NCBI GenBank assembly: GCA_033977485.1 | Contig: CM066994.1 | Coordinates: forward strand, 47,951,155 to 48,015,154 | From: Hydrangea macrophylla | Lineage: Eukaryota > Streptophyta > Magnoliopsida > Cornales > Hydrangeaceae | DNA length: 64,000 nt | Direction: 5' to 3' | In this document: one piece after another, positions 33,174 to 43,503 of the stretch | How positions within the stretch are numbered: the first letter of the stretch is position 1 | Layout: each line of letters begins with the position of its first letter | The notes under the pieces: generated by a model | The model's input: the letters and a program-made list of their open reading frames with translations, nothing else | Database searches by the model: none | Told to the model about the DNA's origin: nothing | Made by a program: the position numbers and the translations under genes

Positions 33174-33943
33174 AATCCCTGCAAGAATGGATTAGAAATA
33201 GAACAGATCCTCACTACACTCCCTCACGTGTTTCACTCAAGAATATGATTCACTCATGTTTACACTCAAAAATCAAGTCGGCTTTTACCCTCTTATGTGC
33301 TCACCACTCCTGCCTTTTTCCACTCGTAGTAATTCTCACTTAGTTCTTATGAAACTGATCAAACAATGACCAAAATTTCTCAGTAACAATTCACACCCAA
33401 ACTAGACCAATCAAATTTGAAAGTTGAAGGCACGACTAAAAACGAACGCGGATGGCTAGGTTTCCAAAAGCACAAAAAAAATGGAATTTTCGAAAAAAAA
33501 AATTTCACACTATGGAGTAAGGTCAGATTTGGACTCCTTAGAGCCCCAATATTGAAAAACAAAAATGAAATTTTAAGCCGAGTTTTTGTACTTTTTTTTT
33601 TTTGAATAGTCAAAGAGACTTCACAGTTCACGTATCTATTTCAGAAACCCTAATTCCTGAGAAGGAAAAGACCACAATAACAACGATCACTGGAATGAAC
33701 AAACACGAAGTAACAAGAGAAAATCACAGATTAGATTCGCAAACCCTAAACACGAAATTCCAGATCGTAATCGAACACCTTTTTTTTTTAATACGGTTCA
33801 GAAACGAGAACGAATAAGAAAACGAAAAGAAAAAAAAAATAGAAACAAAAACGAATAAGAATAGAACCAGAAGAAACGAATAAGAACAGAAACGAAAAAG
33901 ATAGGATAAACCTGAGACTAGAACTGTGCTCTCTGATGCCAAC
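33174..33943 (-). other. 5' leader and primer-binding region of CRM-type element
   Basis: Non-coding leader between LTR and gag with several A/T homopolymers. Next to the LTR the minus strand reads TGGCATCAGAGAGC (about 33928-33941), close to the usual TGGTATCAGAGC primer site with changes. Confidence 0.75.
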
Positions 33944-34579
33944 TGATACGAACCCCGCCAACAATGTGACGAAACCCGTAACACGATTAATGCCTCGGAC
34001 CGTTCTACTGTCAGATTCAAATGGAAACCGCGACCCAACACCTATAACAGATGCGAACCTTGGTATAAAGGATGAAGACGCCACAATCAAGGATGGAAAA
34101 CTCGATTGATAAGTCCAGGTATGAACACCACAGAGTAAATCTGATAAGTTTGAATAGTACTTCAAAGAACCAAAGAGAAAACTCTCACAATATTATTAAT
34201 GATCAAAAAACTGAATATTACAAACCCTAAACTGTTTAAATAGCTGAGGCTTACGGTTGGGCCCTATAAGCCTACGAAATATTATGGCCCAATATAATTC
34301 ACCCCAAAACTAAAATAAAAAACAAACTAACAAATATGAAAAGTTCCTAAGTTGGCATGCAAGCCTATAATTTATTCCAGAGCTTGAATCATGGACACCC
34401 AACCTTGTGGATCACTAGTATCCTCCTTTGGGCCACAAAGATTAGTCTCAACCCAAATTTGTTGAACCAGCCCATTGAGATTGTCCTTGAACCGTTTTGC
34501 TCGCGCCCTTGTAACTGGACCAATTGGCACGTGGTTCGGGTCCGCATTCCACCTTGTGCTAGCTGCCATGTTCTCATCA
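33944..34579 (-). repeat. 5' LTR of the CRM-type element
   Basis: 636 bp, the same length as the 3' LTR, with TG...CA ends. Its right flank CTATG duplicates the target. It also contains the pol tail reading (RARAKRFKDNLNGL version). Confidence 0.95.
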
Positions 34580-34607
34580 CTATGTTTAATGAAATTATGT
34601 TCCTATT

Positions 34608-35208
34608 CTGAATGAGTGATTGATGTCGACAATTCACTGTATCCTATTCATAGTATTGTCCCTCCTACGAAACCCTCATTCATAGTGTAGTCATTTCCAA
34701 GTTAAAATTCATTGACAGTGCACAATTTCTACTCTATAAAAAGCAAGAGGGATTGCAAGTAACATACTGTGTACTCGAATCTCCTAAGGATGAGAAGAGG
34801 TAGAGGTGGAGGGAGAAGTGGAGGAAGGGAAGAAGAGCTAGTAATGCTCCTTCAATTAACGATGTATGGCATATATATTGCTCTTACACAAATTCTAAAG
34901 GTCAAACTTGGTATGGCAAAAGACGTTCTTTTGTCAATACCCCAATACCTTATAATTTCTCTTTCTCAAATGTTGGCCACATAATCATTGGTGACGCTCA
35001 CGCTCAGCTACCAAACAATGCAGTTCTTATTGGAGATGATCTACGATGGACAAAATTGTTTATCATAAAACATTTAACATGACAAATCACTCACGTTGCA
35101 CCTACTATGACAGAGGGTTTCATAGGAGGGACAATACTATGAATAGGATATAATGAATAGGATATGATGAGCAGTTCCAGTGAATTGTCGACATCAATCA
35201 CTTACTCA
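34608..35208. repeat. Unclassified inverted-repeat element (~600 bp)
   Basis: The left end CTGAATGAGTGATTGATGTC and the right end, reverse complement CTGAGTAAGTGATTGATGTC, are inverted repeats. They continue through GACAATTCACTG and, after a ~25-bp extra piece in the right arm, through TATCCTATTCATAGTATTGT. No convincing target duplication; no recognisable protein (the 71-codon frame at 34769 is Gly/Arg-rich, then hydrophobic). Confidence 0.7.
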
Positions 35209-35432
35209 GATAGTTTAGTCCCATCACTGAAAAATCGGAGTCAAAAAGTTTAGTCCCATCACTGAAAGGTTGTCGACATCACTACGGACATTTCCAGTGA
35301 GTTGTCCATATAACTCACTCAGATGTGTCACTTTTAAACGTTTTTGAAAAAATTAATCTTTAATTAATTAAAAAGATTATATTGTTAAGGAACTATTCAA
35401 AAGTAGGCCATAATAAGTGTTTTGTTGAGTAA
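35209..35432. other. Remainder of Mutator-like element interior
   Basis: A short stretch in which TTTAGTCCCATCACTGAAA is repeated twice (35214 and 35249) and TTCCAGTGAGTTGTCC echoes the neighbouring element end. No gene. Confidence 0.5.
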
Positions 35433-35684
35433 GCAACAAGAATGGTACAAAATTTCTTAATCATATAACAAGAAGGGTACAATATTTCTTAACCATGGAA
35501 CAATAAGGGTACAATATTTCTTAATCACGGAACAATAAGGGTACATGATTTCTTAATCATGGAATAAGAAGGGTACAATATTTTTTAATCATGGAACAAG
35601 AAGGGTACATAAATTATTTGATCGTGAAATAATAAGGGAATTTCTTAATCATGGAACAACAAGGGTACAAAATTTCTTAATCAA
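35433..35684 (-). repeat. 32-bp minisatellite at inner end of right arm
   Basis: Eight units of TTCTTAATCATGGAACAA+TAAGGGTACAATA type, the reverse complement of the left-arm array. Confidence 0.92.
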
Positions 35685-35884
35685 CCCCATGCATAACACG
35701 AGTTATCGAATAGTTTTGTCACTAATACCATACTCATGAAATTTTGACGCATTAAAATTATTTTGACAAGGGAACTTCTAACATAGGAAAAGCAATAAAT
35801 TTTTTAAAGTAAAATCTAGTTAGAGTAATATAATATGTAGTGATGCATATGACACTATATGTACCAAAATTGTTATAGCTGTTA

Positions 35885-36203
35885 GGTTTTGTTTGGTTTG
35901 TGGATTTATCGAAGAGAAAGTAAAGAAAAAAAAAATAGGAAAACTAACTTATTTGTGTTTTTCGTACACTCCATTCTTAAACAACATTAAAAAAATAAAA
36001 TAAAAAAATTAAAATATATTTATAAAGCAAGAAAAAAGCAAGGAAAACGAATTACAAATTCAAAATGTATAATTTGTCTCAACTTATTTTCTTTTCTTTC
36101 ATTTTTTTCCTCATCGTTTTTATTATTAATCAAAAAAAGGAAAATATTTTCTTCTACGTTTTCTTTTCTTTTCCCTTACTAAATTAATGAACCAAACAAA
36201 GCC
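35885..36203. mobile_element. Tourist-like MITE, right arm
   Basis: Begins GGTTTTGTTTGGTTTGTGG after TTA and ends ACCAAACAAAGCC. It is the homologue, in inverse orientation, of 26481-26789. Confidence 0.78.
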
Positions 36204-37130
36204 TAAGGATGATAAGTTCGAAATCCCTGAGATGTATCATAGAAAATTTAAAATTATTGAAATTTTAAATATACACATTTAGGTCATTTCCCAAAAAAAA
36301 AAAAAAAAAGAAAAAGAAAAAAAAAGTGATTTTCGACTTGCATTTGGGGATAGATAGACAACATAAAAATACTTATTAACAAAAAGTTTGGGCAGAAAGT
36401 GAGTAAAACTTAACAGTCCAACTTTTTAATTTTTAAATTTTTGAAGAAGAAACCTTATTTGGTGAATGATAACTTAAATTTGCTTTTGAAAAAAAAAAAG
36501 GGGAAAAAAGAAAAGAAACACACTATGCTTTAAATACATGTACCTTATGCTGTTGGAATTTTTCACACTTTTTTGTACACCACTTACACAGCACAGGATA
36601 CAAATATTGAAAGCAGTGTGTCAAAAAGTGTGTACACCAGCATTATTACTACTATATTACAACGAAAATACTTTTGCTCTCCCAAAAAATGGTTCACCAA
36701 TGCTCACTCCTGGGTCCCACTGCATTGGCCAATGAGATGCTTGGGTGAGCATTAGTGAACTATTTTTTGGGTGAGCAAAAATACCTCATATTACAACTGT
36801 TAGTTCAAATATCCAAAAACTAAGTGTGAATGGTTACCGGTTACAAAGGTAGGGGTGGGTGGTTTGAAAACAAAACAAGTGGGTTTGAACATAGAGCTAG
36901 GTACAATCATCCAATGGCCCCAAAAAAATGACCAATGTGCTGTCAACCATCCAATGACTAAGTAAAATCATCTAATGATCCCAATCCCCTCCGCACCACA
37001 CCTTTCCATGCGGCCAAACCACCCATCCGTATCACATCCGTTCCCTTAATTATTAGAGTTTATTAATTAGTGGTCAGGTCAATTGACTGACGTTTAGTTA
37101 GTACAGACAATTATAATATATGTAACTGTA

Positions 37131-37327
37131 GGAGCAATGATACATGCACAACAAAAATCCACAACCAATTGCACAACCTTCTTAAAATTGTTGGACTTTG
37201 TGCTGAAAAAACTGTACACACAAAAAGACAAAAAAATAGATATACAACTTTTTCAGCACGAAGTCCAATAATTTTAAGCAGGTTGTGCAATTAGTTGTCA
37301 ATTTTTGTTGTGCATCTATCATTTTCC
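37131..37327. mobile_element. Mutator-type MITE (197 bp)
   Basis: Nearly the whole element is one inverted repeat: GGAGCAATGATACATGCAC on the left, GGAAAATGATAGATGCAC in reverse complement on the right, meeting around 37200-37245. A perfect 9-bp target duplication, GTAACTGTA, lies at 37122-37130 and 37328-37336. Confidence 0.93.
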
Positions 37328-37404
37328 GTAACTGTAGACGCATCATTTAGGAATTCTCTCTTTATTTTGTCTTTCTTTTGTCCTTTTTTCTTTGGGTCTT
37401 GCTA

Positions 37405-37541
37405 GGGGCACAAATAACTTCCACTAACACTTACTAACACACTCTATCTCTCCTAGTGGTACTGCGGGGTCCACTGCGGACCCCACAGTGCCACTAGGAG
37501 AGAGATAGAGTGTGTTAGTAAGTATTAGTAGAAGTTGTTAG
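37405..37541. mobile_element. Hairpin MITE split by the copia element (main part)
   Basis: GGGGCACAAATAACTTCCAC...CTCTCCTAGTGG pairs with CCACTAGGAGAGAG...GTAGAAGTTGTTAG, a near-perfect hairpin with centre about 37468. Its last bases, TGCCCC, lie at 43497-43502 beyond the copia element. Target duplication unresolved. Confidence 0.85.
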
Positions 37542-37647
37542 TGTTAGAAAATTGAGGTGTGAATGAGGAGACATCGTTTTAACGGCGTTTATTCAAAAGC
37601 GCCGGGAATTTCTTAGCTTCAGTTTTGAGAAAGTTTCAGAGGGGCAT

Positions 37648-37763
37648 TCGACCGGTCGAGCGGGTCAACTCGACCGGTCGAGCGGGCCCAGAACTGAAAA
37701 AAGTTTCGAGAAAGTTTCAGAGGGGCATTCGACCGGTCGACCGGGTCAACTAGACCGGTCGAG
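37648..37763 (+). repeat. TCGACCGGTCGA palindromes in copia U3
   Basis: Four copies at about 37648, 37670, 37728 and 37751, arranged as two tandem units. The third and fourth carry single changes (..GGTCGACC, TAGACCGG). The same array is in the 3' LTR at about 42885-43000. Confidence 0.93.
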
Positions 37764-37958
37764 AGGGCCCAGAACTGAAAAGTTGTGACTTTTCATGTCT
37801 CAACTTCGAATTTGAACGATGTATATCTGTTATATTGGTTTCTAAACGTGCATTTACATACACAGACATGTTCTAAAGGTGTTGGGACACAACCGGTTGT
37901 GTAGAGACATGTCTCTTACCCTATAGACACCTCTATATATACATGTATGCTAGTTAGT

Positions 37959-37968
37959 CTATAAATAG
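37959..37968 (+). promoter_or_regulatory. TATA box of copia 5' LTR
   Basis: CTATAAATAG, a strong plant TATA match, about 195 bp downstream of the last CGACCGGTCGA. Confidence 0.7.
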
Positions 37969-38284
37969 TTCATGGAGTTCATGTCCAGATTTTTTGTCTC
38001 TTCTTCTACCTAATTTCTTGAGTCTTTTGAGAGCAATTTATATACACAAATTCAGCAGAAGTTAATAGAGATTGTTGCCTCTATTAACTTAGATCGTAGT
38101 ATCCTCAAGACAAAGACGTCATAGTCCACTTGCAACCGTGTGTGGGGCGTAACTTTGTTTTCGGACAGCGTATTTAATACGTGCTCGATCTTTGAAGTTC
38201 TTTTTCTGTATTTCATTGTTTCTTATCCATTTTTCGAGTACCCCTAAACTAACAATCGAAAACAAAGTTAAATATCCTTGAAAG

Positions 38285-39156
38285 ATGGCCGGAGAAACAT
38301 CAACTACAGTAGCAACCATTGTCAAGAACACCCATGCCGAGAAGCCTGAAAAGTTTAAGGGGGAAGACTTCAAAAGATGGCAAATGAAGATGCTATTTTA
38401 TCTCACTACTCTCAACCTCGCACACATTCTGCGTGAGGCAAAACCGGTGATTCCTACAGAAAATGCCACCAAAGAACAAGAAGCCGCTTTGGAAGCATGG
38501 AATCACTCGGATTTCTTATGCCGCAATTATATCTTAAATGGGCTGGAGGATATTCTCTACAATGTTTATTCTACCTTTGAAAGTGCAAAGGAACTTTGGG
38601 AGTCTCTAGACAAGAAGTACAAAACAGAAGATGCGGGGACTAAGAAGTTCATTGTGGGAAGATTTCTAGATTTCAAAATGGTGGATTCTATTCCGGTGGT
38701 TAAGCAATTGGAAGAGATACAAGTCATCATCAATCAAATTCATGTGGAAGGAATGGCTATTAGTGAACCATTCCAAGTTGCATCAATCATTGAGAAGTTG
38801 CCGCCATTGTGGAAGGAATTCAAGAGCTATCTAAAACACAAGCGCAAGGAATTGTCAATGGAAGACTTGGTAGTGCGTTTAAGGATAGAGGAAGACAACC
38901 GGAAAGGAGACAAGAATGGGCTGCAAGGATCTATCGAGTCTAAGGCAAATCTTGTTGAAGGTGAGTCTTCAAAGGTTAAAAATAAAAGTAATACTAGGGA
39001 GCAAAAAGGAAGTCTACATACAATAATTCCAATGACCACAAATCCAAGAAAATCAAAGGGAATTGTTGGGTTTGTAGAATACCCGGGCATCGCGCAAGCG
39101 ATTGTCGAAATAAGAAGGGATCTAATGGAGGGAACAAAAAGCCTAACCAAGCAAAC
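38285..39156 (+). pseudogene. gag: copia gag, one frameshift
   Basis: The ATG at 38285 is 30 bp after the LTR, and the frame shows [28 protein letters not shown] and [10 protein letters not shown], typical copia gag. The frame shifts around 39001-39013 (GAGCAAAAAGGAAG), just before the zinc knuckle [14 protein letters not shown], which is read in the frame of the downstream protease. The gag frame itself runs on to a stop at 39158-39160. A single-base error in the A run, biological or from sequencing, would account for it. Confidence 0.92.
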
Positions 39157-39771
39157 ATGATGGAGACCGACGATCTTGCGGCGGTAATCATGGAAACTTG
39201 TGTTGTGACCGACTCAAAGAGTTGGTGGATAGACACCGGGGCCACTAAGCATATTTGTGGAGATCGAAACATGTTTTCTACCTACACAAAGTTGGAAGGT
39301 GGTGAGAGGCTTTATATGGGAAATGCCGCGGCTGCAACCGTTGAAGGCAAAGGGAATGTGTTAATAAAATTCACATCCGGCAAAGAGATGACTCTCCTAG
39401 ATGTGCTACATGTACCCGAAATTCGAAAGAATTTGATGTCGGGTCCTATGCTTAGCAAGAAAGGATTCAAGCTAGTCTTCGAATCCGATAAATTTGTATT
39501 AACTAAGGGTGGAATGTATGTAGGGAAGGGCTATATGTGTGATGGGCTCTTCAAAGTCAATTGTACTCCTAAAATTAATATTAATGAGAATGAAATAAGT
39601 TCTTCTTATATTGTTGAGTTATGTAGTTTATGGCATTCTAGGCTTGGACATGTTAATTTCAAATATATGCATAAGATGATGAATTTAGGACTATTACCAA
39701 AATTTGAAATTGATAAAACTCATAAATGTGAAATATGTGTTGAATCTAAGTTTGCTAAAAAAACCATTTAA
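39065..39771 (+). pseudogene. copia zinc knuckle, protease and GAG-pre-integrase
   Basis: After the knuckle, protease shows SWWIDTGATKHICGD (DTG at about 39234-39242) and LDVLHVPEIRKNLMSG. The pre-integrase block LWHSRLGHVNFKYMHKM and the integrase zinc-binding [12 protein letters not shown] follow. The frame ends at 39771 in a run of seven A (39759-39765), where integrase reading shifts frame. Confidence 0.92.
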
Positions 39772-42208
39772 ATCCATAGATAGAACAAGTGAATTATTAG
39801 ATTTAATTCATACGGACTTATGTGATTTAAAATTAACTCCAACAAGAGGTGGAAGAAAATATTTCGTTACGTTCATAGATGATAAAAGTAGATATTGTTA
39901 TGTTTATTTATTGCACTCAAAGGATGAGACCATAGATATGTTTAAGACATATAAGGCCGAGGTTGAAAATCAACTTTCAAACACAATTAAAATGGTGAGG
40001 TCGGATAGGGGAGGTGAGTACGAGTCAACTCCATTGGCCGAATATTGTGCACTTAATGGCATAATTCACCAAACTACGGCACCGTATACACCGCAACAAA
40101 ATGGTGTAGCGGAGAGGAAAAACCGAACTCTCAAGGAAATGGCTAATGCTATGTTAAATAGCTCGGGAGTGCCACATAACTTGTGGGGGGATGCCATTCT
40201 CACGGCGAATGTGATCCTAAATCGGATTCCACATAAGAAGACTAACAAGTCTCCTTATGAAGTGTGGAAAGGTAGAGAACCCTCCTATAAAAAGTTGAAA
40301 GTGTGGGGGTGTCTAGCTAAGGTACAAGTTCCGCTTCCAAAACGGACAAAGCTTGGACCTAAAACCGTGGATTGTGTATTTATTGGATATGCCGTTAATA
40401 GCGCTGCGTATCGGTTCCTTGTGGTTAAATCCGATAATGTAGATATTCATGCTAATACATTTATAGAATCGGTGGATGTCGAATTCTTTGAGGACATCTT
40501 TCCTTTTAAAGAAGGAAGACAAAATTCAACTCTTAAAAGAAGTGCTGAAAAGGTTTCGTCTAATCCTCGTGATGACGAAGAAACCGATGTTGCTCCTAGA
40601 AAGAGCAAGAGAGCTAGAAAAGCTACTTCTTTTGGACCGGATTTTGTGACACTAGCTACCATGGGGGATCCTCAAACCTTTAACGAGGCTATGAGTACAC
40701 CCGAAGCGCCATATTGGCAAGAAGCGGTAAATAGTGAGTTGGATTCCATTATGCAAAACCATACATGGGAATTGGTTAACTTGCCTCCGGGAAGTAAACC
40801 AATTGGTTGCAAATGGATATTCAAGAAAAAGTTCAAGGCCGATGGTACTATTGATAAGTACAAGGCTCGGTTGGTAGCTAAAGGTTATAGACAAAAAGAG
40901 GGATTAGATTTCTTTGATACCTATTCCCCTGTCACTAGGATTACATCCATTAGGATAGTAATCGCTATAGCCGCTGTCTATAACTTAGAATTACATCAAA
41001 TGGATGTAAAAACAGCGTTCCTTAATGGAGATCTAGATGAAGAGATCTATATGGAACAACCAGAAGGTTTCATTGTAAAGGGACAAGAACACAAAGTGTG
41101 TCGACTTGTTAAGTCTCTTTATGGCTTGAAACAAGCGCCAAAGCAATGGCACGAAAAGTTTGATCACACCATGATCGCAAATGGTTTCAAAATCAATGAA
41201 TGCGATAAGTGTGTATATGTTAAAGAATTTGAAGATTCTTATGTCATCATGTGTTTATATGTTGATGACATATTGATAACCGGTACCAACAAGAAGGTTA
41301 TCAATGAAACTAAGAAGTTGTTAAACTCAAGCTTTGACATGAAAGACATGGGTAAAGCCGATGTTATTCTTGGTGTGCAAGTGAAATCAACTTCCGATGG
41401 ATATCATATCACACAATCACATTATGTTGAGAAAATATTAAAGAAGTTTGGACAATTTGATTGTAAAGCGGCCTTAACGCCGTTTGATGCAAATTGCAAG
41501 TTGAGGAAAAATGTGGGGGTTGCCATATCTCAACTTGAATATTCTCAAGTTATTGGAAGTTTGATGTACATTATGAATTGTACAAGACCGGATATTGCTT
41601 ATTCGGTGGGGAGACTTGCTAGATACACTAGCAATCCGGGGAAAGAACATTGGGATGCTCTTATTAGAGTGTTAAGGTATCTAAAGCATACTATGAGCTA
41701 TGGTTTGCACTACACACGGTATCCACCCGTGGTAGAGGGATACTCCGATGCTAATTGGATCTCGGACAGTCAAGAAACTAAGTCCACAAGTGGGTATGTA
41801 TTCACTTTAGGTGGAGCTGCGATTTCTTGGAGATCAACAAAGCAAACGTGTATAGCACGTTCAACGATGGAATCGGAATTCATTGCCTTAGATAAGGCGG
41901 GTGAGGAAGCCGAGTGGCTTCGAAACTTCCTAGAAGATATTCCGCTGTGGCCAAAGCCGGTAACGGCTATAGTTGTGCATTGTGATTGCAATGCGGCGTC
42001 ATCTGTGGCTAAGAATGCCGTTTATAACGGCAAGTCAAGGCATATAAGGAGACGACACAATACGATCAAGCAGTTGCTCTCTTGTGGTGTTATAACGATT
42101 GACTATGTCAAGTCCAAAGAGAACATTGCGGATCCTCTAACGAAAGGATTGCATAGAGATCAAGTTCAATATACTACAAAAGGAATGGGCCTAAAGCCAA
42201 TACTTTGA
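39704..42208 (+). CDS. pol: copia integrase, reverse transcriptase and RNase H
   Basis: An open frame of 834 codons whose first ~20 codons are a shadow of the preceding frame; real reading starts at about [13 protein letters not shown]. Integrase: Asp in LIHTDLCDL, Asp in VRSDRGGEY, Glu in [10 protein letters not shown] (DDE complete). [32 protein letters not shown], catalytic [10 protein letters not shown] (~41255-41285). RNase [20 protein letters not shown] and the end motif ADPLTKGLH. The stop TGA is followed by a short 3' UTR. The enzymes would copy and integrate element RNA. All catalytic residues I can check are present. Confidence 0.95.
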   Translation: MKLIKLINVKYVLNLSLLKKPFKSIDRTSELLDLIHTDLCDLKLTPTRGGRKYFVTFIDDKSRYCYVYLLHSKDETIDMFKTYKAEVENQLSNTIKMVRSDRGGEYESTPLAEYCALNGIIHQTTAPYTPQQNGVAERKNRTLKEMANAMLNSSGVPHNLWGDAILTANVILNRIPHKKTNKSPYEVWKGREPSYKKLKVWGCLAKVQVPLPKRTKLGPKTVDCVFIGYAVNSAAYRFLVVKSDNVDIHANTFIESVDVEFFEDIFPFKEGRQNSTLKRSAEKVSSNPRDDEETDVAPRKSKRARKATSFGPDFVTLATMGDPQTFNEAMSTPEAPYWQEAVNSELDSIMQNHTWELVNLPPGSKPIGCKWIFKKKFKADGTIDKYKARLVAKGYRQKEGLDFFDTYSPVTRITSIRIVIAIAAVYNLELHQMDVKTAFLNGDLDEEIYMEQPEGFIVKGQEHKVCRLVKSLYGLKQAPKQWHEKFDHTMIANGFKINECDKCVYVKEFEDSYVIMCLYVDDILITGTNKKVINETKKLLNSSFDMKDMGKADVILGVQVKSTSDGYHITQSHYVEKILKKFGQFDCKAALTPFDANCKLRKNVGVAISQLEYSQVIGSLMYIMNCTRPDIAYSVGRLARYTSNPGKEHWDALIRVLRYLKHTMSYGLHYTRYPPVVEGYSDANWISDSQETKSTSGYVFTLGGAAISWRSTKQTCIARSTMESEFIALDKAGEEAEWLRNFLEDIPLWPKPVTAIVVHCDCNAASSVAKNAVYNGKSRHIRRRHNTIKQLLSCGVITIDYVKSKENIADPLTKGLHRDQVQYTTKGMGLKPIL

Positions 42209-42766
42209 ACATCCCGGGCGGAAACCTAACCTAGTTGACTGGAGATCCCAAGATCTAGGTTCAATAGGCAAACTAGTTGGGGAAGTTCATGTTGTAAACA
42301 CACAATTGTAATAAATGGTTTCATTCTTGTATATTGAATTGGTGTGTAATAAAATTGTTGAGGTTATGTTGTTACATTTAATGATGTTGATGAGTAAATG
42401 CTAGTACTCTAAATTGATGTCACCTATATGAGAAAAGAAGTGGGGTCGCTTCTATGAGAATTTAAAAGGCTTGGTTCTCTAAGAGTTCTCATGAACATAG
42501 GATCTTGTTCAGGACCAAAATGAACACAACCGAATGAATTAAAGTGTATAAGGATAAGTGGTGTGTGGTATCTAATGTTGGTTTACACTAAAAGGTTGGA
42601 CGGTTCAATACGTTAATGTACACCGTTTCACCGAGTAAGTCCATTAGGTGTTCACTAAGGGAAAGTTCAAGTCCAAAAGACACTCTCCTAACGCATCACA
42701 AGTCCGTTAGTTGCTCTCGTTGTTTTTGTCGTCCATTGAGTCAAGTTTAGAAAACCATGTCATTCA

Positions 42767-42778
42767 CATGTGGGGGAT
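42767..42778 (+). promoter_or_regulatory. copia polypurine tract
   Basis: CATGTGGGGGAT directly before the 3' LTR at 42779, a usual copia plus-strand primer site. Confidence 0.82.
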
Positions 42779-43491
42779 TGTTAGAAAATTGAGGTGTGAA
42801 TGAGGAGACATCGTTTTAACGGCGTTTATTCAAAAGCGCCGGGAATTTCTTAGCTTCAGTTTTGAGAAAGTTTCAGAGGGGCATTCGACCGGTCGAGCGG
42901 GTCAACTCGACCGGTCGAGCGGGCCCAGAACTGAAAAAAGTTTCGAGAAAGTTTCAGAGGGGCATTCGACCGGTCGACCGGGTCAACTAGACCGGTCGAG
43001 AGGGCCCAGAACTGAAAAGTTGTGACTTTTCATGTCTCAACTTCGAATTTGAACGATGTATATCTGTTATATTGGTTTCTAAACGTGCATTTACATACAC
43101 AGACATGTTCTAAAGGTGTTGGGACACAACCGGTTGTGTAGAGACATGTCTCTTACCCTATAGACACCTCTATATATACATGTATGCTAGTTAGTCTATA
43201 AATAGTTCATGGAGTTCATGTCCAGATTTTTTGTCTCTTCTTCTACCTAATTTCTTGAGTCTTTTGAGAGCAATTTATATACACAAATTCAGCAGAAGTT
43301 AATAGAGATTGTTGCCTCTATTAACTTAGATCGTAGTATCCTCAAGACAAAGACGTCATAGTCCACTTGCAACCGTGTGTGGGGCGTAACTTTGTTTTCG
43401 GACAACGTATTTAATACGTGCTCGATCTTTGAAGTTCTTTTTCTGTATTTCATTGTTTCTTATCCATTTTTCGAGTACCCCTAAACTAACA
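42779..43491 (+). repeat. 3' LTR of the copia element
   Basis: 713 bp, identical to the 5' LTR except for one base that I can see (GGACAACG here, GGACAGCG in the 5' LTR). Confidence 0.97.
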
Positions 43492-43503
43492 GTTAGTGCC
43501 CCA

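Larger units (their letters stand above)
27973..34579 (-). mobile_element. Full-length CRM-type Ty3/gypsy chromovirus (6607 bp)
   Basis: Two 636-bp LTRs bound gag, protease, RT, RNase H and integrase on the minus strand, with a primer-binding-like site and a polypurine tract in place. The target duplication CTATG is perfect (27968-27972 and 34580-34584). The end of the pol frame runs into the 3' LTR, and the LTR starts TGATGAGAACATG, both features of the CRM lineage. Reina is the next-best choice. By eye I count about 14 differences between the LTRs (~2%). Confidence 0.93.
25710..37045. mobile_element. Large Mutator-like/foldback element with ~1.5 kb terminal inverted repeats
   Basis: 25710-27238 is the reverse complement, with divergence, of about 35433-37045. 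Ends: GGGGAAGGCTGTGATAC on the left, GGGAACGGATGTGATAC (reverse complement) on the right, 14 of 17 matching. Flanks are TTAATTGTT (25701-25709) and TTAATTATT (37046-37054), a 9-bp duplication with one difference, as made by Mutator-type transposases. No transposase is visible between the arms. The interior has a CRM-type retrotransposon, a short inverted-repeat element and unassigned DNA. An ordinary inverted duplication is the alternative, but would not explain the 9-bp flanks. Confidence 0.75.
35433..37045 (-). repeat. Right terminal inverted repeat of the Mutator-like element
   Basis: 1.61 kb arm matching the left arm in inverse order: end block, MITE, then minisatellite. Small indels and substitutions throughout show the arms are not recent copies. 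Confidence 0.85.
37542..38254 (+). repeat. 5' LTR of the copia element
   Basis: Starts TGTTAGAAAATTG and ends CTAAACTAACA. Contains two ~81-bp tandem units (37629-37709, 37710-37788) each with two CGACCGGTCGA palindromes, a TATA box CTATAAATAG at about 37959, and a leader. Confidence 0.96.
37542..43491 (+). mobile_element. Complete young Ty1/copia element (5950 bp)
   Basis: 713-bp LTRs at both ends, TG...CA termini and a perfect target duplication GTTAG (37537-37541 and 43492-43496). Gene order is gag, protease, integrase, RT, RNase H, which defines copia. Gag and protease resemble the Tork group, but the lineage is not proven. By eye the LTRs differ at one base (G at about 38169, A at about 43406). 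Only two frameshifts interrupt coding, both at or next to A runs. Confidence 0.97.
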
